A stretch of 64,000 nt of DNA, taken from positions 2,604,001 through 2,668,000 of the forward strand of contig NZ_CP049838.1 of assembly GCF_013085465.1 (NCBI RefSeq), given 5' to 3'. Shown here piece by piece: positions 18,147 to 26,499 of the stretch (position 1 is the stretch's first letter; each line of letters starts with the position of its first letter). The DNA is from Streptomyces asoensis (GTDB taxonomy: Bacteria > Actinomycetota > Actinomycetes > Streptomycetales > Streptomycetaceae). Both the position numbers and the translations under genes were made by a program. The notes under the pieces were generated by a model. That model saw only the letters and a program-made list of their open reading frames with translations, did no database searches and was not told where the DNA came from.

Positions 18147-19432
18147 GGGATCCTCCCTGCGCCCGCGCCGCGTGCCACCTCGCGGTCGGCCACCGCGGCG
18201 CTGTCGATCTTTCCGTGCAGGGTAGGCGTCCAGCCGACGTCCGCCGTGAGGTCGCGCTCGCTGCCGCTGTTGTAGGCGTTGTGGATCGCGAGGAGGTCCA
18301 CGGGCCAGCCGTTGAAGAGGGTGCCGCTCTGGTGCAGGGCGGTGCCGTTCCAGCTCTTGACCAGGTCGGCGATCTCCACGTGGCCGGGGGTGTGGAAGGC
18401 GTTGTTCTCGGCGTACACGGCCGACTCGGTCGACACACCCAGCGAGTAGCGGTACTCGGCGCCCTCGGGGACGACGTACCGGTTGTCGTAGACGTGCACC
18501 TGCCCGAAGCGGACGCGCGGCGCGCGCTGTACGACGGACTCGAACTGGTTGTGGTGCAGCGTGACCCGGAGCTTCCCGCGGTCGCCGGTGGCCGTGTCGC
18601 CGCTGCCGATGAGCATTGCCTTGTCGTGTCCCGCGAACCGGCTCCAGGAGACGGTGATCAGGTCGGAGCCGTTGGTGATGTCCAGCAGTCCGTCGTGGCG
18701 CAGGTAGTTGCGGGCGAACCAGGTGGGCTCGGCGGAGTCGGGGTGGCCCTGGTCGGAGGCGGTGACGTGGTCGACCCAGACGTGTGTCGCGCCGGTCAGC
18801 CAGATGTTGTCGTACGCCGTCTTCCAGTCGCCGAGGCCGCCGGTGTTGGGCTGCCAGACGGGGAAGCAGTCGTAGGCGTCGCGCAGGTCGAGGTTGCGGA
18901 GGATGACGTTGTCCGCGTTCTTCACCTGGAGGCTTGCGCCCTTGAGGCCGGCTCCCTCGCCGAGGCCGACGATGGTGGTGTGGGAGCCGACGGGGAGGAC
19001 GATCCGCTCGGCCTGCGCGGCCGCCGACGCCTGGCGGGCCTCCTCCTGCGCGCCGCTCGGCTTGGCGGCGCCCCAGGTGCGCGGGTCGTAGGCGGCCAGG
19101 TACTTCTTCAGGCCGTAGCCGTCGGTGGCGTAGTCGGCGCAGTCCAGGTGGTCGCCGTCGTCGTCGGTGTTGGCGTCGATCGTCCCGGCGATCTTGATGA
19201 TCTTCGGGGTGTCGCTGCCGCCGTCGAGGGCGCGGACGAGTCCGGCGCGGTCGGTGACGGTGGTGACGTGTGCGTCGTCGGCGGCCGCGCCTCCGGTGGT
19301 GCCGGTGCCGTAGGCCGCCCAGCCGTCGTCGGCGGCGAGGGTGTCACGGGAGATGTCCCGGGCCTCGGCCTGCGCGGGGACGCAGAGCAGCCCCAACGCG
19401 GCCGCTACCACCGTGATCTGACGGAGTCTCAT
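18143..19432 (-). CDS. secreted PL1 pectate lyase, copy 2
   Basis: A 429-residue PL1 lyase with a signal peptide (1-24, ending AQAEA). Motifs: THVWVDHVTASDQGHPDSAEPTW region, DITNGSDLITVSWSRF, HHNQF, and QRAPRVRFG with the catalytic Arg. It parallels the PL1 gene at 8876 (same N-terminal DDGWAAYGTGTTGG block and C-terminal GWTPTLHGKID). The ATG at 19432 overlaps the permease stop by ATGA, which is unusual for an exported enzyme and ties its expression directly to oligosaccharide uptake. Confidence 0.9.
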   Translation of the reverse strand: MRLRQITVVAAALGLLCVPAQAEARDISRDTLAADDGWAAYGTGTTGGAAADDAHVTTVTDRAGLVRALDGGSDTPKIIKIAGTIDANTDDDGDHLDCADYATDGYGLKKYLAAYDPRTWGAAKPSGAQEEARQASAAAQAERIVLPVGSHTTIVGLGEGAGLKGASLQVKNADNVILRNLDLRDAYDCFPVWQPNTGGLGDWKTAYDNIWLTGATHVWVDHVTASDQGHPDSAEPTWFARNYLRHDGLLDITNGSDLITVSWSRFAGHDKAMLIGSGDTATGDRGKLRVTLHHNQFESVVQRAPRVRFGQVHVYDNRYVVPEGAEYRYSLGVSTESAVYAENNAFHTPGHVEIADLVKSWNGTALHQSGTLFNGWPVDLLAIHNAYNSGSERDLTADVGWTPTLHGKIDSAAVADREVARGAGAGRIP

Positions 19433-20328
19433 CCCTTCACCGCCCCCGCGCTGAAGCCGGTGATCAGCCACTTCTGGATGAAGGCGAAGACGAGCACCAC
19501 GGGGACGGCGGCGATGATGCCGCCCGCGGCCAGCGCGCCCAGGTCGACGCTGTCCGCGCTCATCAGGGTGTTGAGGCCGACGGGGATCGTCTGCTTGGTC
19601 TGGTCGGACAGGAACATCAGGGCGAACAGGAAGTGGTTCCAGGCGTGCACGAAGGCGAAGGAACCGACGGCGATCAACCCGGGCCGCAGCAGGGGAAGGA
19701 CGACGATCCGGAAGGCGGTGAGCCGGTTGCACCCGTCGACCCAGGCGGCCTCCTCCAGGGAGTACGGCACGTTCCGGATGAAGCCACTGATCAGGATCAT
19801 CGACAGCGGCAGCTGGAAGACCGTCTCGGCGATGATGACGCTGCCGAGCGAGTTGATCATCTTGAGCTCGGCGAAGATCTGGAAGAGCGGCACGAGAAGC
19901 AGCGCGCCCGGCACGAACTGCGTGCACAGCAGGGCGAGCATGAAGCCGCGTTTGATCTTGAAGTCGAAGCGGGCGAGGGCGTAGCCGCCGGCCAGGGCGA
20001 CGCCGGTGGTGAGCAGCAGGGTCGCCACGCCGGTGAGCACGCTGTTCTGGAAGTAGACGGCGAAGTCCCGCTCGTTCCAGACCTTCTCGAAGTGCTCGAA
20101 GGTCATCGGCCAGGGCACGAGCGAGGTCGAGCCGGCCGGGCGCAGCGCGAAGAGGAGGATCCAGTAGAAGGGGACGAGGGTGAAGACCAGGTAGATCCCC
20201 AGCGGGATGTAGATCTGCCAGCGGGGGGCCTCGTCCCAGGCACGCTTGTGCCGGGACGGGCGCCGGTCGGGCGCGCCGGTCACGCGCACGGGGACGGGTG
20301 TGACCTCGGTGGCCTCCTTGGTGATCAC
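19429..20328 (-). CDS. carbohydrate ABC transporter permease (MalG type)
   Basis: A 299-residue inner-membrane permease with about six helices. The EAA loop reads EEAAWVDGCNRLTAFRIVVLP-like (about 205-225), where the ATPase docks. It pairs with the MalF-type permease upstream to import a pectin-derived sugar. The start is the GTG at 20328, overlapping the previous stop as GTGA; GGAGGAGG lies inside the end of the upstream gene. No ATPase gene is present in the cluster, so it probably uses the shared Streptomyces ATPase MsiK. Confidence 0.88.
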   Translation of the reverse strand: MITKEATEVTPVPVRVTGAPDRRPSRHKRAWDEAPRWQIYIPLGIYLVFTLVPFYWILLFALRPAGSTSLVPWPMTFEHFEKVWNERDFAVYFQNSVLTGVATLLLTTGVALAGGYALARFDFKIKRGFMLALLCTQFVPGALLLVPLFQIFAELKMINSLGSVIIAETVFQLPLSMILISGFIRNVPYSLEEAAWVDGCNRLTAFRIVVLPLLRPGLIAVGSFAFVHAWNHFLFALMFLSDQTKQTIPVGLNTLMSADSVDLGALAAGGIIAAVPVVLVFAFIQKWLITGFSAGAVKG

Positions 20329-21260
20329 TTGTCGCCTCCTCCGAACTTGCTCAGCCGCAGATAGACCATCGAGCAGAAGAGCAGGATCACGAACGCGACC
20401 GTGGTGAGGGCGGACGCGTAGCCGAAGTTGTGTGCGTCGACGCTGGTGTTGGCGATGTAGAGCGGGAGGGTGGTGGTCTCCCCCGCCGGGCCGCCGCCGG
20501 TGAGCGTGTAGAGCAGGTCGACGTTGTTGAACTCCCACACCGCGCGCAGCAGCGTGGACAGGACGATGGCGTCCTTCAGGTGGGGCAGGGTGATGTGCCA
20601 GAACTGCTTGATCCGGCTCGCGCCGTCGACCTCGGCGGCCTCGTACAGGTCCTTGGAGACGGACTGGAGGTCGGCGAGGATGAGGATCGCGAAGAAGGGG
20701 ACACCGCGCCACAGGTCGGCGACGATCGCCGCCGGGAAGACGGTGGAGGTGTCCGACAGCCAGCTGGTGCCGTACTCGCCGATTCCCATGTCCGCGAGGT
20801 AACGGGTGATGCCGGTCTGGGAGTTGTAGAGCAGCACCCAGATCGCGGAGGTCAGTACCCCGGAGACGGCCCACGGCGAGAAGACCAGCGCCCGGCCGAG
20901 CGAGCGCCCCACGAAGGTCTGGTTGACGATCAGCGCGAGCGCCAGGCCGAACAGCAGCTGGAGGCCGACCTCGACGAAGACCCACTTGGCGCTGAAGGTC
21001 AGCGTGTCCCAGAACTGCGGGTCGTCGGTGAAGGCGTGGACGAAGTTGTCGAAGCCCGCGAAGCCGTTCCGCCACGGTTTGGTGGGGTTGTAGTTCTGGA
21101 GGCTGTAGTAGAAGACGCTGATGACCGGGTAGGCGATGAAGCCCAGCATCAGCAGGGCCGCCGGCGCGATCAGCAGGTACGGCAGTCTGCGGGGCGTGGC
21201 GGAGGCACGGCGCCGCCGGGGTGGCGCGGGCGGCTTCGCCACGGCTGCGGCTTGGGCCAT
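20325..21260 (-). CDS. carbohydrate ABC transporter permease (MalF type)
   Basis: A 311-residue membrane protein with six or so helices; the EAA-like loop is YEAAEVDGASRIKQFWHITL. The basic N-terminus (PPRRRRASATPRR) is cytoplasmic. It is the first gene after an 89-nt gap that carries a GAAGCGCTTTC operator-like site, so a promoter for the permease-PL1-oxidoreductase-DUF6807-GH43 block may lie there. ATG at 21260, with CGGAGA about 8 nt upstream. Confidence 0.88.
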   Translation of the reverse strand: MAQAAAVAKPPAPPRRRRASATPRRLPYLLIAPAALLMLGFIAYPVISVFYYSLQNYNPTKPWRNGFAGFDNFVHAFTDDPQFWDTLTFSAKWVFVEVGLQLLFGLALALIVNQTFVGRSLGRALVFSPWAVSGVLTSAIWVLLYNSQTGITRYLADMGIGEYGTSWLSDTSTVFPAAIVADLWRGVPFFAILILADLQSVSKDLYEAAEVDGASRIKQFWHITLPHLKDAIVLSTLLRAVWEFNNVDLLYTLTGGGPAGETTTLPLYIANTSVDAHNFGYASALTTVAFVILLFCSMVYLRLSKFGGGDK

Positions 21261-21292
21261 GACTGTTCTCCGTTCTCGGTGTACGTCGTGCG

Positions 21293-21304
21293 GGAAGCGC
21301 TTTC
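21293..21304. promoter_or_regulatory. GGAAGCGCTTTC operator-like palindrome
   Basis: A LacI-operator-like palindrome (AAGCGCTT core at 21295-21302) in the 89-nt gap between the IlvD/Edd gene and the MalF-type permease. It is the only one of the four AAGCGCTT palindromes that lies in a noncoding gap, which supports a regulatory role. Confidence 0.5.
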
Positions 21305-21349
21305 TCTCCGTGCGCGGTGCGTTCTTGGCCGTGCCGGACGTGCGGTGGT

Positions 21350-23095
21350 TCAGCCCGCGTACGGGTCCGCGACCTTGCCCGGGCGGGCCAGGAACTCGAA
21401 GTCGCAGCCGGTGTCGGCCTGGGTGATCTGCTCGTTGTAGAGCGCGCCGTAGCCGCGCTCGTACCGGACGGGCGGCGGCGTCCACTCCGCCCGACGCCGC
21501 TCCAGCTCCTCGTCGTCCACGTTGAGCCGGAGCGAGCGGGCCTCGACGTCGAGGGTGATGGAGTCTCCCGTGCGCACCAGGGCGAGCGGGCCGCCGACGT
21601 ACGACTCGGGTGCCACGTGCAGGACGCACGCGCCGTAACTCGTCCCGCTCATCCGGGCGTCGGAGATCCGCACCATGTCCCGCACCCCCTGCTTGAGCAG
21701 GTGGTCGGGGATGGGCAGCATGCCGTACTCGGGCATGCCCGGGCCGCCCTTGGGGCCGGAGCCCCGCAGCACCAGGACGGTGTCGGCGGTGATCCCCAAC
21801 TCCGGTTCGTTGATGGTGCGTTGCATGGTCCGGTAGTCGTCGAAGACGACCGCGGGACCGGTGTGCCTCAGCAGGTGCGGCTCGGCGGAGATGTGCTTGA
21901 TGACGGCGCCGTCCGGGCAGAGGTTGCCGCGCAGGACGGCGACCCCGCCCTCGCTCGCGACCGGGTCGTCCCGGCGGCGGATGACGTCGTCGTCGTGCAC
22001 CTGGGCGCCGGCGAGCTGCTCGCGCAGCGTGTCGTACGAGACGGTCGGGCGGTCCAGGTGGAGCAGGTCCGGGATCCGGGAGAGGAAGCCGGGGAGTCCG
22101 CCCGCGAAGTGGAAGTCCTCCATGAGGTACTTCTGGCCGCCGGGCCGCACGTTGGCGAGCACGGGGACGGTCCGGGCGACGCGGTCGAAGTCGTCGAGGG
22201 TGAGCTTGACGCCGGCGCGGCCCGCCATGGCGATGAGGTGGATCACGGCGTTCGTCGAACCGCCGAGACCGAGGACGGTCGTCACCGCGTCCTCGAACGC
22301 GTCCCGGGTGAGGATCTCGCTCAGCCTGCGGTCCCGGTGGACCAGTTCGACGATGCGCAGGCCCGCGGCGGCCGCCATCCGGTCGTGCCCGGAGTCCACG
22401 GCCGGGATGCTCGACGCGCCCGGAACCGTGACACCCAGCGCCTCCGCGGCGGCCGTCAGCGTGGACGCCGTACCCATCGTCATGCAGTGGCCCGGCGAGC
22501 GCGCGAGGCCGCTCTCCAGCTCGGCCAGCTCGCAGTCGCCGATGAGGCCGGCCCGCTTGTCGTCCCAGTACTTCCACATGTCGGTGCCCGAACCGAGGAC
22601 CTCGTTGCGCCAGTGGCCCGGCAGCATGGGCCCGGCGGGGACGAAGACCGTCGGCAGGTCGACGCTGGCCGCGCCCATGAGCAGCGCGGGTGTCGTCTTG
22701 TCGCAGCCGCCCATCAGCACGGCCCCGTCGACGGGATAGGAGCGCAGCAGCTCCTCGGTCTCCATCGCGAGCAGGTTGCGGTAGAGCATCGGGGTCGGCT
22801 TCTGGAAGGTCTCGCTCAGCGTGGAGACCGGGAACTCCAGCGGGAAGCCGCCCGCCTGCCACACGCCCCGCTTCACGGCCTGCGCGCGGTCGCGCAGGTG
22901 GACGTGGCAGGGGTTGATGTCCGACCAGGTGTTGAGGACGGCGATGACCGGCTTGCCGAGGTGCTCCTCGGGGAGGTAACCGAGCTGGCGGGTGCGGGCG
23001 CGGTGGCTGAAGGAGCGCAGGCCCTCGGCGCCGTACCACTGGTGGCTTCTGAGGTCCTCCGGGCGCTTGCGAGCTTGATCTTCGAAGCGCTTCAT
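21350..23095 (-). CDS. IlvD/Edd-family sugar-acid dehydratase
   Basis: A 581-residue Fe-S dehydratase. Family motifs: MGGCDKTTPALLMG (cluster Cys), SPGHCMTMGTASTLT (second Cys), and LGLGGSTNAVIHL. The block TPMLYRNLLAMETEELLRS is typical of the pentonate/hexonate branch (for example L-arabinonate dehydratase) rather than of dihydroxyacid dehydratase IlvD. It converts a sugar acid to its 2-keto-3-deoxy derivative, which the coupled DHDPS-like enzyme would then process. ATG at 23095 overlaps the upstream stop (ATGA). Substrate candidates are L-arabinonate, galactonate or an aldarate. Confidence 0.83.
   Translation of the reverse strand: MKRFEDQARKRPEDLRSHQWYGAEGLRSFSHRARTRQLGYLPEEHLGKPVIAVLNTWSDINPCHVHLRDRAQAVKRGVWQAGGFPLEFPVSTLSETFQKPTPMLYRNLLAMETEELLRSYPVDGAVLMGGCDKTTPALLMGAASVDLPTVFVPAGPMLPGHWRNEVLGSGTDMWKYWDDKRAGLIGDCELAELESGLARSPGHCMTMGTASTLTAAAEALGVTVPGASSIPAVDSGHDRMAAAAGLRIVELVHRDRRLSEILTRDAFEDAVTTVLGLGGSTNAVIHLIAMAGRAGVKLTLDDFDRVARTVPVLANVRPGGQKYLMEDFHFAGGLPGFLSRIPDLLHLDRPTVSYDTLREQLAGAQVHDDDVIRRRDDPVASEGGVAVLRGNLCPDGAVIKHISAEPHLLRHTGPAVVFDDYRTMQRTINEPELGITADTVLVLRGSGPKGGPGMPEYGMLPIPDHLLKQGVRDMVRISDARMSGTSYGACVLHVAPESYVGGPLALVRTGDSITLDVEARSLRLNVDDEELERRRAEWTPPPVRYERGYGALYNEQITQADTGCDFEFLARPGKVADPYAG
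23084..23093. promoter_or_regulatory. GAAGCGCTTC palindrome at IlvD/Edd start
   Basis: A perfect 10-bp palindrome covering codons 1-4 of the dehydratase gene. It repeats the core of the 20-bp palindrome at 23305 and could be a second operator half of a looping repressor. Confidence 0.35.
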
Positions 23096-24003
23096 ATGGA
23101 CCATCCGGCGGCTATCGCGGCGACCTCGGCCCGCTCTTCCTCGGGCAGCGGCCGGCTCGGCGGGCGGACCTCGCGACGGCACAGGCCAAGGGAGGCAAGG
23201 GCTTCCTTGACGACGGTGACGTTGTTGGCGGAACCGTTGGCCGCGCGGAGCTCCTCGAAGCGTCTGATCTGTTCCCACACCTTCATCGCGGCCGGATAGT
23301 CCCCTGATCGAAGCGCTTCGATCATGTTCAGCGAAACGGCCGGGGCGACGTTCACGAGCCCGGAGGTGAAGCCGGTGGCGCCCGCGGAGAAGTAGGAGGG
23401 GGCGTACGGCTCGGCGAGGCCGGCCACCCAGACGAAGCGCTCCAGGCCCGCGTCCCGCGCGAACGCGGCGAAGCGCGAGGCGTCCGGGACGGCGTATTTG
23501 ACGCCGATGACGTTCGGACAGGCGTCGGCGAGTTCGGCGAGGCGTTCGCCGCGCAGCTGCGCGTTGCGGATGTACGGGACGACGCCCAGCTCGGGCACCG
23601 CCGCGGCGATCTCCCGGTGGTAGTCGACCCAGCCGCTCTGCGACACGTACGGGTGGACGGGCTGATGGACCATCACCATCTGCGCGCCCAGCTCACGGGC
23701 GTGCCGGGCGGAGGCGACGGCGGTCGGTACGTCGTGTCCGACGCCGACCAGGATCGCCGCCCGTCCGCCGGCCACCTCGACGGTCAGCTCCGTGACCAGG
23801 CGGCGCTCTTCGGGGGTCAGGGCGTAGAACTCGCCGGTGTTGCCGTTCGGGGTGAGGGTGGTGATCCCGCCGTCGAGCAGCCGGCGCAGCAGGGCCCGGT
23901 GGACTTCGCCGTCGACGGAGCCGTCCTCGGCGAACGGGGTCACCGGGATGGCCACCACGTCGGCCAGGGCCGCACGCTGGGTCTCGAACGCCACGCTGCT
24001 CAT
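23092..24003 (-). CDS. DHDPS-family aldolase/dehydratase
   Basis: A 303-residue class I lyase of the DapA/NanA superfamily. TPNGNTGEFYALT is the phosphate/carboxylate loop, Tyr in VVPYIRN the proton relay, and Lys in GVKYAVPD the Schiff-base residue. It lacks the DapA-specific GTTGE/GRTG signatures, so a role on a 2-keto-3-deoxy sugar acid is likelier than in lysine synthesis. Coupling to the IlvD/Edd dehydratase resembles the non-phosphorylative arabinose route, in which such a protein forms 2-oxoglutarate semialdehyde. Its ATG overlaps the regulator stop (ATGA). A 20-bp palindrome with rare codons lies inside it. Confidence 0.83.
   Translation of the reverse strand: MSSVAFETQRAALADVVAIPVTPFAEDGSVDGEVHRALLRRLLDGGITTLTPNGNTGEFYALTPEERRLVTELTVEVAGGRAAILVGVGHDVPTAVASARHARELGAQMVMVHQPVHPYVSQSGWVDYHREIAAAVPELGVVPYIRNAQLRGERLAELADACPNVIGVKYAVPDASRFAAFARDAGLERFVWVAGLAEPYAPSYFSAGATGFTSGLVNVAPAVSLNMIEALRSGDYPAAMKVWEQIRRFEELRAANGSANNVTVVKEALASLGLCRREVRPPSRPLPEEERAEVAAIAAGWSI
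23305..23324. promoter_or_regulatory. 20-bp perfect intragenic palindrome
   Basis: The sequence TGATCGAAGCGCTTCGATCA is a perfect 20-bp palindrome inside the DHDPS-like gene. On the coding strand it reads ATC GAA GCG CTT CGA TCA, using CTT, CGA and TCA, which are rare in this GC-rich genome. That suggests the DNA sequence itself is being kept, as an operator. The AAGCGCTT core is LacI-like. Confidence 0.5.
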
Positions 24004-24680
24004 TCCTGACCTTTCTCTGCCCGGGGCCCTTCATGGGCCTCCTGGGCGGTCTCGGGGAACGCCCGGTGCACGAACGACGCGATGTGGGCGTGCAGGGCGC
24101 CGGCCGCTCCGTCGGAGTCGCCGGCCAGGGCGAGCCGGAGGATCTCGCGGTGCTCACCGGCCTCCCGTTCCCAGGAGGGCGAGGCGGCCCAGGCGACGGC
24201 GGAGACCAGAGCGGCCTGGTCGCGCACCTCGTCGAGCATCCGGCCGAGCAGCGGGTTGCCGCACGGCAGGTACAGGGCGCGGTGGAACTCACGGTTGGCC
24301 AGCGACCGTTCGGCGGTGTCGGTCGCCTGGTCGGCCCTGGTCAGCGCCTCGCGGGCGGCGTCCAGGGAGGCTCCCCGCCGTACGGCCCGCTTGAGCGCCT
24401 CGGGCTCGAGGAGCAGGCGTACGTCGTAGACCTCGCGCGCCATGTCCGCGTCCACCATGCGCACCGTGACGCCCTTGTACTGGCTCATCACGACCAGTCC
24501 GGTGCCGGCCAGGGTCTTGAGCGCCTCGCGCACCGGGGTCTTGGAGACCCCGAACTGTGCGGCGAGCTCCGTCTCGACCAGGGCCTGGCCGGGCGTGAGC
24601 CGACCGGTGAGGATGCGGCGTTTGATCTCCTCCAGCACGTACTGCGTGCGGGACGGGATCGGCGTGGGCACAGAGGTCAT
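24000..24680 (-). CDS. GntR-family regulator (FadR/FCD type)
   Basis: A 226-residue repressor-type regulator. The N-terminal winged helix (about 10-75) includes AAQFGVSKTPVREALKTLAGTG; the C-terminal all-helical FCD domain (about 90-215) binds a carboxylated metabolite, commonly with a metal via Asp/His residues (NREFHRALY). It heads the DHDPS-IlvD/Edd genes, its stop overlapping the next ATG, so it should control this operon in response to a sugar acid. Two 18-nt direct repeats lie in its leader. GAGAGG is 5 nt upstream of the ATG. Confidence 0.88.
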   Translation of the reverse strand: MTSVPTPIPSRTQYVLEEIKRRILTGRLTPGQALVETELAAQFGVSKTPVREALKTLAGTGLVVMSQYKGVTVRMVDADMAREVYDVRLLLEPEALKRAVRRGASLDAAREALTRADQATDTAERSLANREFHRALYLPCGNPLLGRMLDEVRDQAALVSAVAWAASPSWEREAGEHREILRLALAGDSDGAAGALHAHIASFVHRAFPETAQEAHEGPRAEKGQE

Positions 24681-24687
24681 GCGCGCC

Positions 24688-24726
24688 TCTCGGATGTCGC
24701 GTATCTGATCTCGGATCTCGCGTATC
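24688..24726. repeat. two 18-nt direct repeats in GntR leader
   Basis: TCTCGGATGTCGCGTATC (24688-24705) and TCTCGGATCTCGCGTATC (24709-24726) differ at one base and are spaced 21 bp, two helical turns. They lie just upstream of the regulator start and are natural candidates for its autoregulatory site. Confidence 0.5.
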
Positions 24727-24858
24727 GCGTCTCATATATGACGTACGAAGTACGACGCGTTGAAGGTAGGAGGGCCCCTGTGTTTCGTCAATGCTTCTGA
24801 CAAAGGAAGTTGAGGTTGCCGAAGTGAGGCTGCCGGGACGGACGCGCCCCGAGTGGGG

Positions 24859-25620
24859 TCAGAAGGGGAGGGTCTCGCCCTCGCGAGCGGTCCGGGCGGG
24901 GCCCCCGAAGGCGACGGCGGCCCGGGCGGTCGCGGCCTCCCGGGTCAGCGTGGGCCCGACGTGGGTGATGTACAGCTCGCGCACCCCTGCCCTGCGGGCG
25001 GCGTCGCCGGCCTCCTCCGGCGTGAGATGCACCTGCTGCTCCCGTTCGCCTTCGCGATGGCTGTCGATGTCCGCCTCGCACAGGAACAGATCGGCGCCGG
25101 AGGCCAGTTCGGTGAGGGCCTCGCACGGTCCGGTGTCGCCCGAGTACGCGAGAACGCTCCCCTGGCACTCGGCCCGCAGTCCGTAGGCCTCGGTGTCGTG
25201 CACCACCGCGCGCGAGCTGAGGCGCAGGTTCCAGTGCCGCACGGTGTGCCCGTCGAACAGGGCCCGGAAGTCGAAGACCCCGCTCAGGAACCGTACGTCC
25301 GGCCGGCCGAAGAAGCCTGCGAGACGCCGGGCGCAGTCGAGCGGCGCGTAGACCGGGATCGGGGCCGGCGGGGTCATCCCTCCGTAGGCGAGGGCGTAGG
25401 CGGCGGCGAGCAGGTCGGCGCTGTGGTCGGCGTGCAGGTGCGAGATCCAGATCGCCGTGAGCCGGTCCGGATCCGTGTGCCGCTGCAACTCCGCGAACGT
25501 CCCGGGCCCCGCGTCCACCCACACCTCCGCCCCCGCACCGCGCAGCAGATAGCCGGAGCAGGGGCGGCCCGGCCTCGGGTGCGGAGAGGCGGTACCGAGG
25601 ACGGTGAGGCTCAGGGGCAT
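24859..25620 (-). CDS. MBL-fold metallo-hydrolase
   Basis: A 253-residue metallo-beta-lactamase-fold protein close to the RNase Z-like branch. The zinc motif is SHLHADHSADL, with further ligands likely in YSGDTGPCE (Asp) and ITHVGP (His). No signal peptide. The substrate is unknown. ATG at 25620 is chosen because the fold starts directly with LSLTVLGTASPHP; there is no clear ribosome binding site. It is monocistronic in appearance, between the pectin regulator and a TIGR03086 gene. Confidence 0.8.
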   Translation of the reverse strand: MPLSLTVLGTASPHPRPGRPCSGYLLRGAGAEVWVDAGPGTFAELQRHTDPDRLTAIWISHLHADHSADLLAAAYALAYGGMTPPAPIPVYAPLDCARRLAGFFGRPDVRFLSGVFDFRALFDGHTVRHWNLRLSSRAVVHDTEAYGLRAECQGSVLAYSGDTGPCEALTELASGADLFLCEADIDSHREGEREQQVHLTPEEAGDAARRAGVRELYITHVGPTLTREAATARAAVAFGGPARTAREGETLPF

Positions 25621-25704
25621 GGTGGGGAGCGTACGTTTCGGGGCCGCGGGACGCGCTGTGATTACGTTTGTCCACGGCAACCGCAGGGGCCGTCCACGCC
25701 CCGG

Positions 25705-26298
25705 CTAGCGGGTCCACCCCGGATCACGTCCGCTCAGTCCGACCGCCCGGTCGAGCAGCGGGGCGTCCGCCGGCACGGGCACGACGGGGCCGAAGATGCC
25801 GTCCCCACGGTCCGACTCCTCGGCGGCCGCCCGCAGGAAGCCGTGCGAGACCCGCAGCGCGGCCGGGTCGGGCGTGTACTCCTGGCCCGTGGCCCGGGCC
25901 AGGTCCCAGCCGTGGATCACCAACTCGTCGGCGGCGACGGCGCCCCCGACCGCGCCGGGCAGGTCCACGGCGCCCGCGCGGGTCATGCCGGTCCAGGCGG
26001 CCGGGTCGCGCCAGGCCTCGGCGAGTTCGTCGAGCACCTTGGGCAGCTCCTCGCGCCAGCCGGGGCCGATGTCCGGCGCGGCGGCGTCCGGCGCGGTGTC
26101 GGTCGTGGGGCCCAGGTCCTTGCGGGCGGCGTCCCGGAAGGCGACGGCGAGGCCGGTGAGGTGCCCGAGCATGTTGCGGACGGCGCAGCCCGGGCAGGGC
26201 GTCCCGTCCGCGAGCTGCTCGTCGCGGACGCCCTCCGCGAGACGCGCCACGATCAGGGTCTGCGGGCCGAGGTCGAGTGTGCTTGTCGTGTCGGTCAT
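25705..26298 (-). CDS. TIGR03086-family (DinB-like) protein
   Basis: About 197 residues in the mycothiol-dependent maleylpyruvate isomerase/DinB-like superfamily, TIGR03086 branch. Visible: TPCPGCAVRNMLGHLTGLA (metal-site His) and AADELVIHGWDLARATGQ (second His). These proteins are four-helix bundles that bind a divalent metal; the physiological reaction is unknown. An in-frame ATG at 26331 would add 11 residues; I prefer 26298 since family members start near this point, but neither start has a strong ribosome binding site. Confidence 0.75.
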   Translation of the reverse strand: MTDTTSTLDLGPQTLIVARLAEGVRDEQLADGTPCPGCAVRNMLGHLTGLAVAFRDAARKDLGPTTDTAPDAAAPDIGPGWREELPKVLDELAEAWRDPAAWTGMTRAGAVDLPGAVGGAVAADELVIHGWDLARATGQEYTPDPAALRVSHGFLRAAAEESDRGDGIFGPVVPVPADAPLLDRAVGLSGRDPGWTR

Positions 26299-26499
26299 GA
26301 AGGGTGGACCGGTCGTGTCCTTGAAACTCATCGCACCCCGGCCTGCACGGGCGGTCCATGGTCTCGGCCCCAGGGCGGATGCCCTAGGCGCCCCAGGGGC
26401 GTGACCGACAGACTCCCGCGGATTCCGCCCCGCGGACGGTCGCGTACGGGGCAGTTGCCCGATGCCCGGGTGGCCGCCTCAGATCCACGATGACCAGGT

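Noticed and set aside
26389..26401. CGCCCCAGGGGCG palindrome as operator
   Set aside because: GC-only palindromes of this size are common by chance here; no context support.
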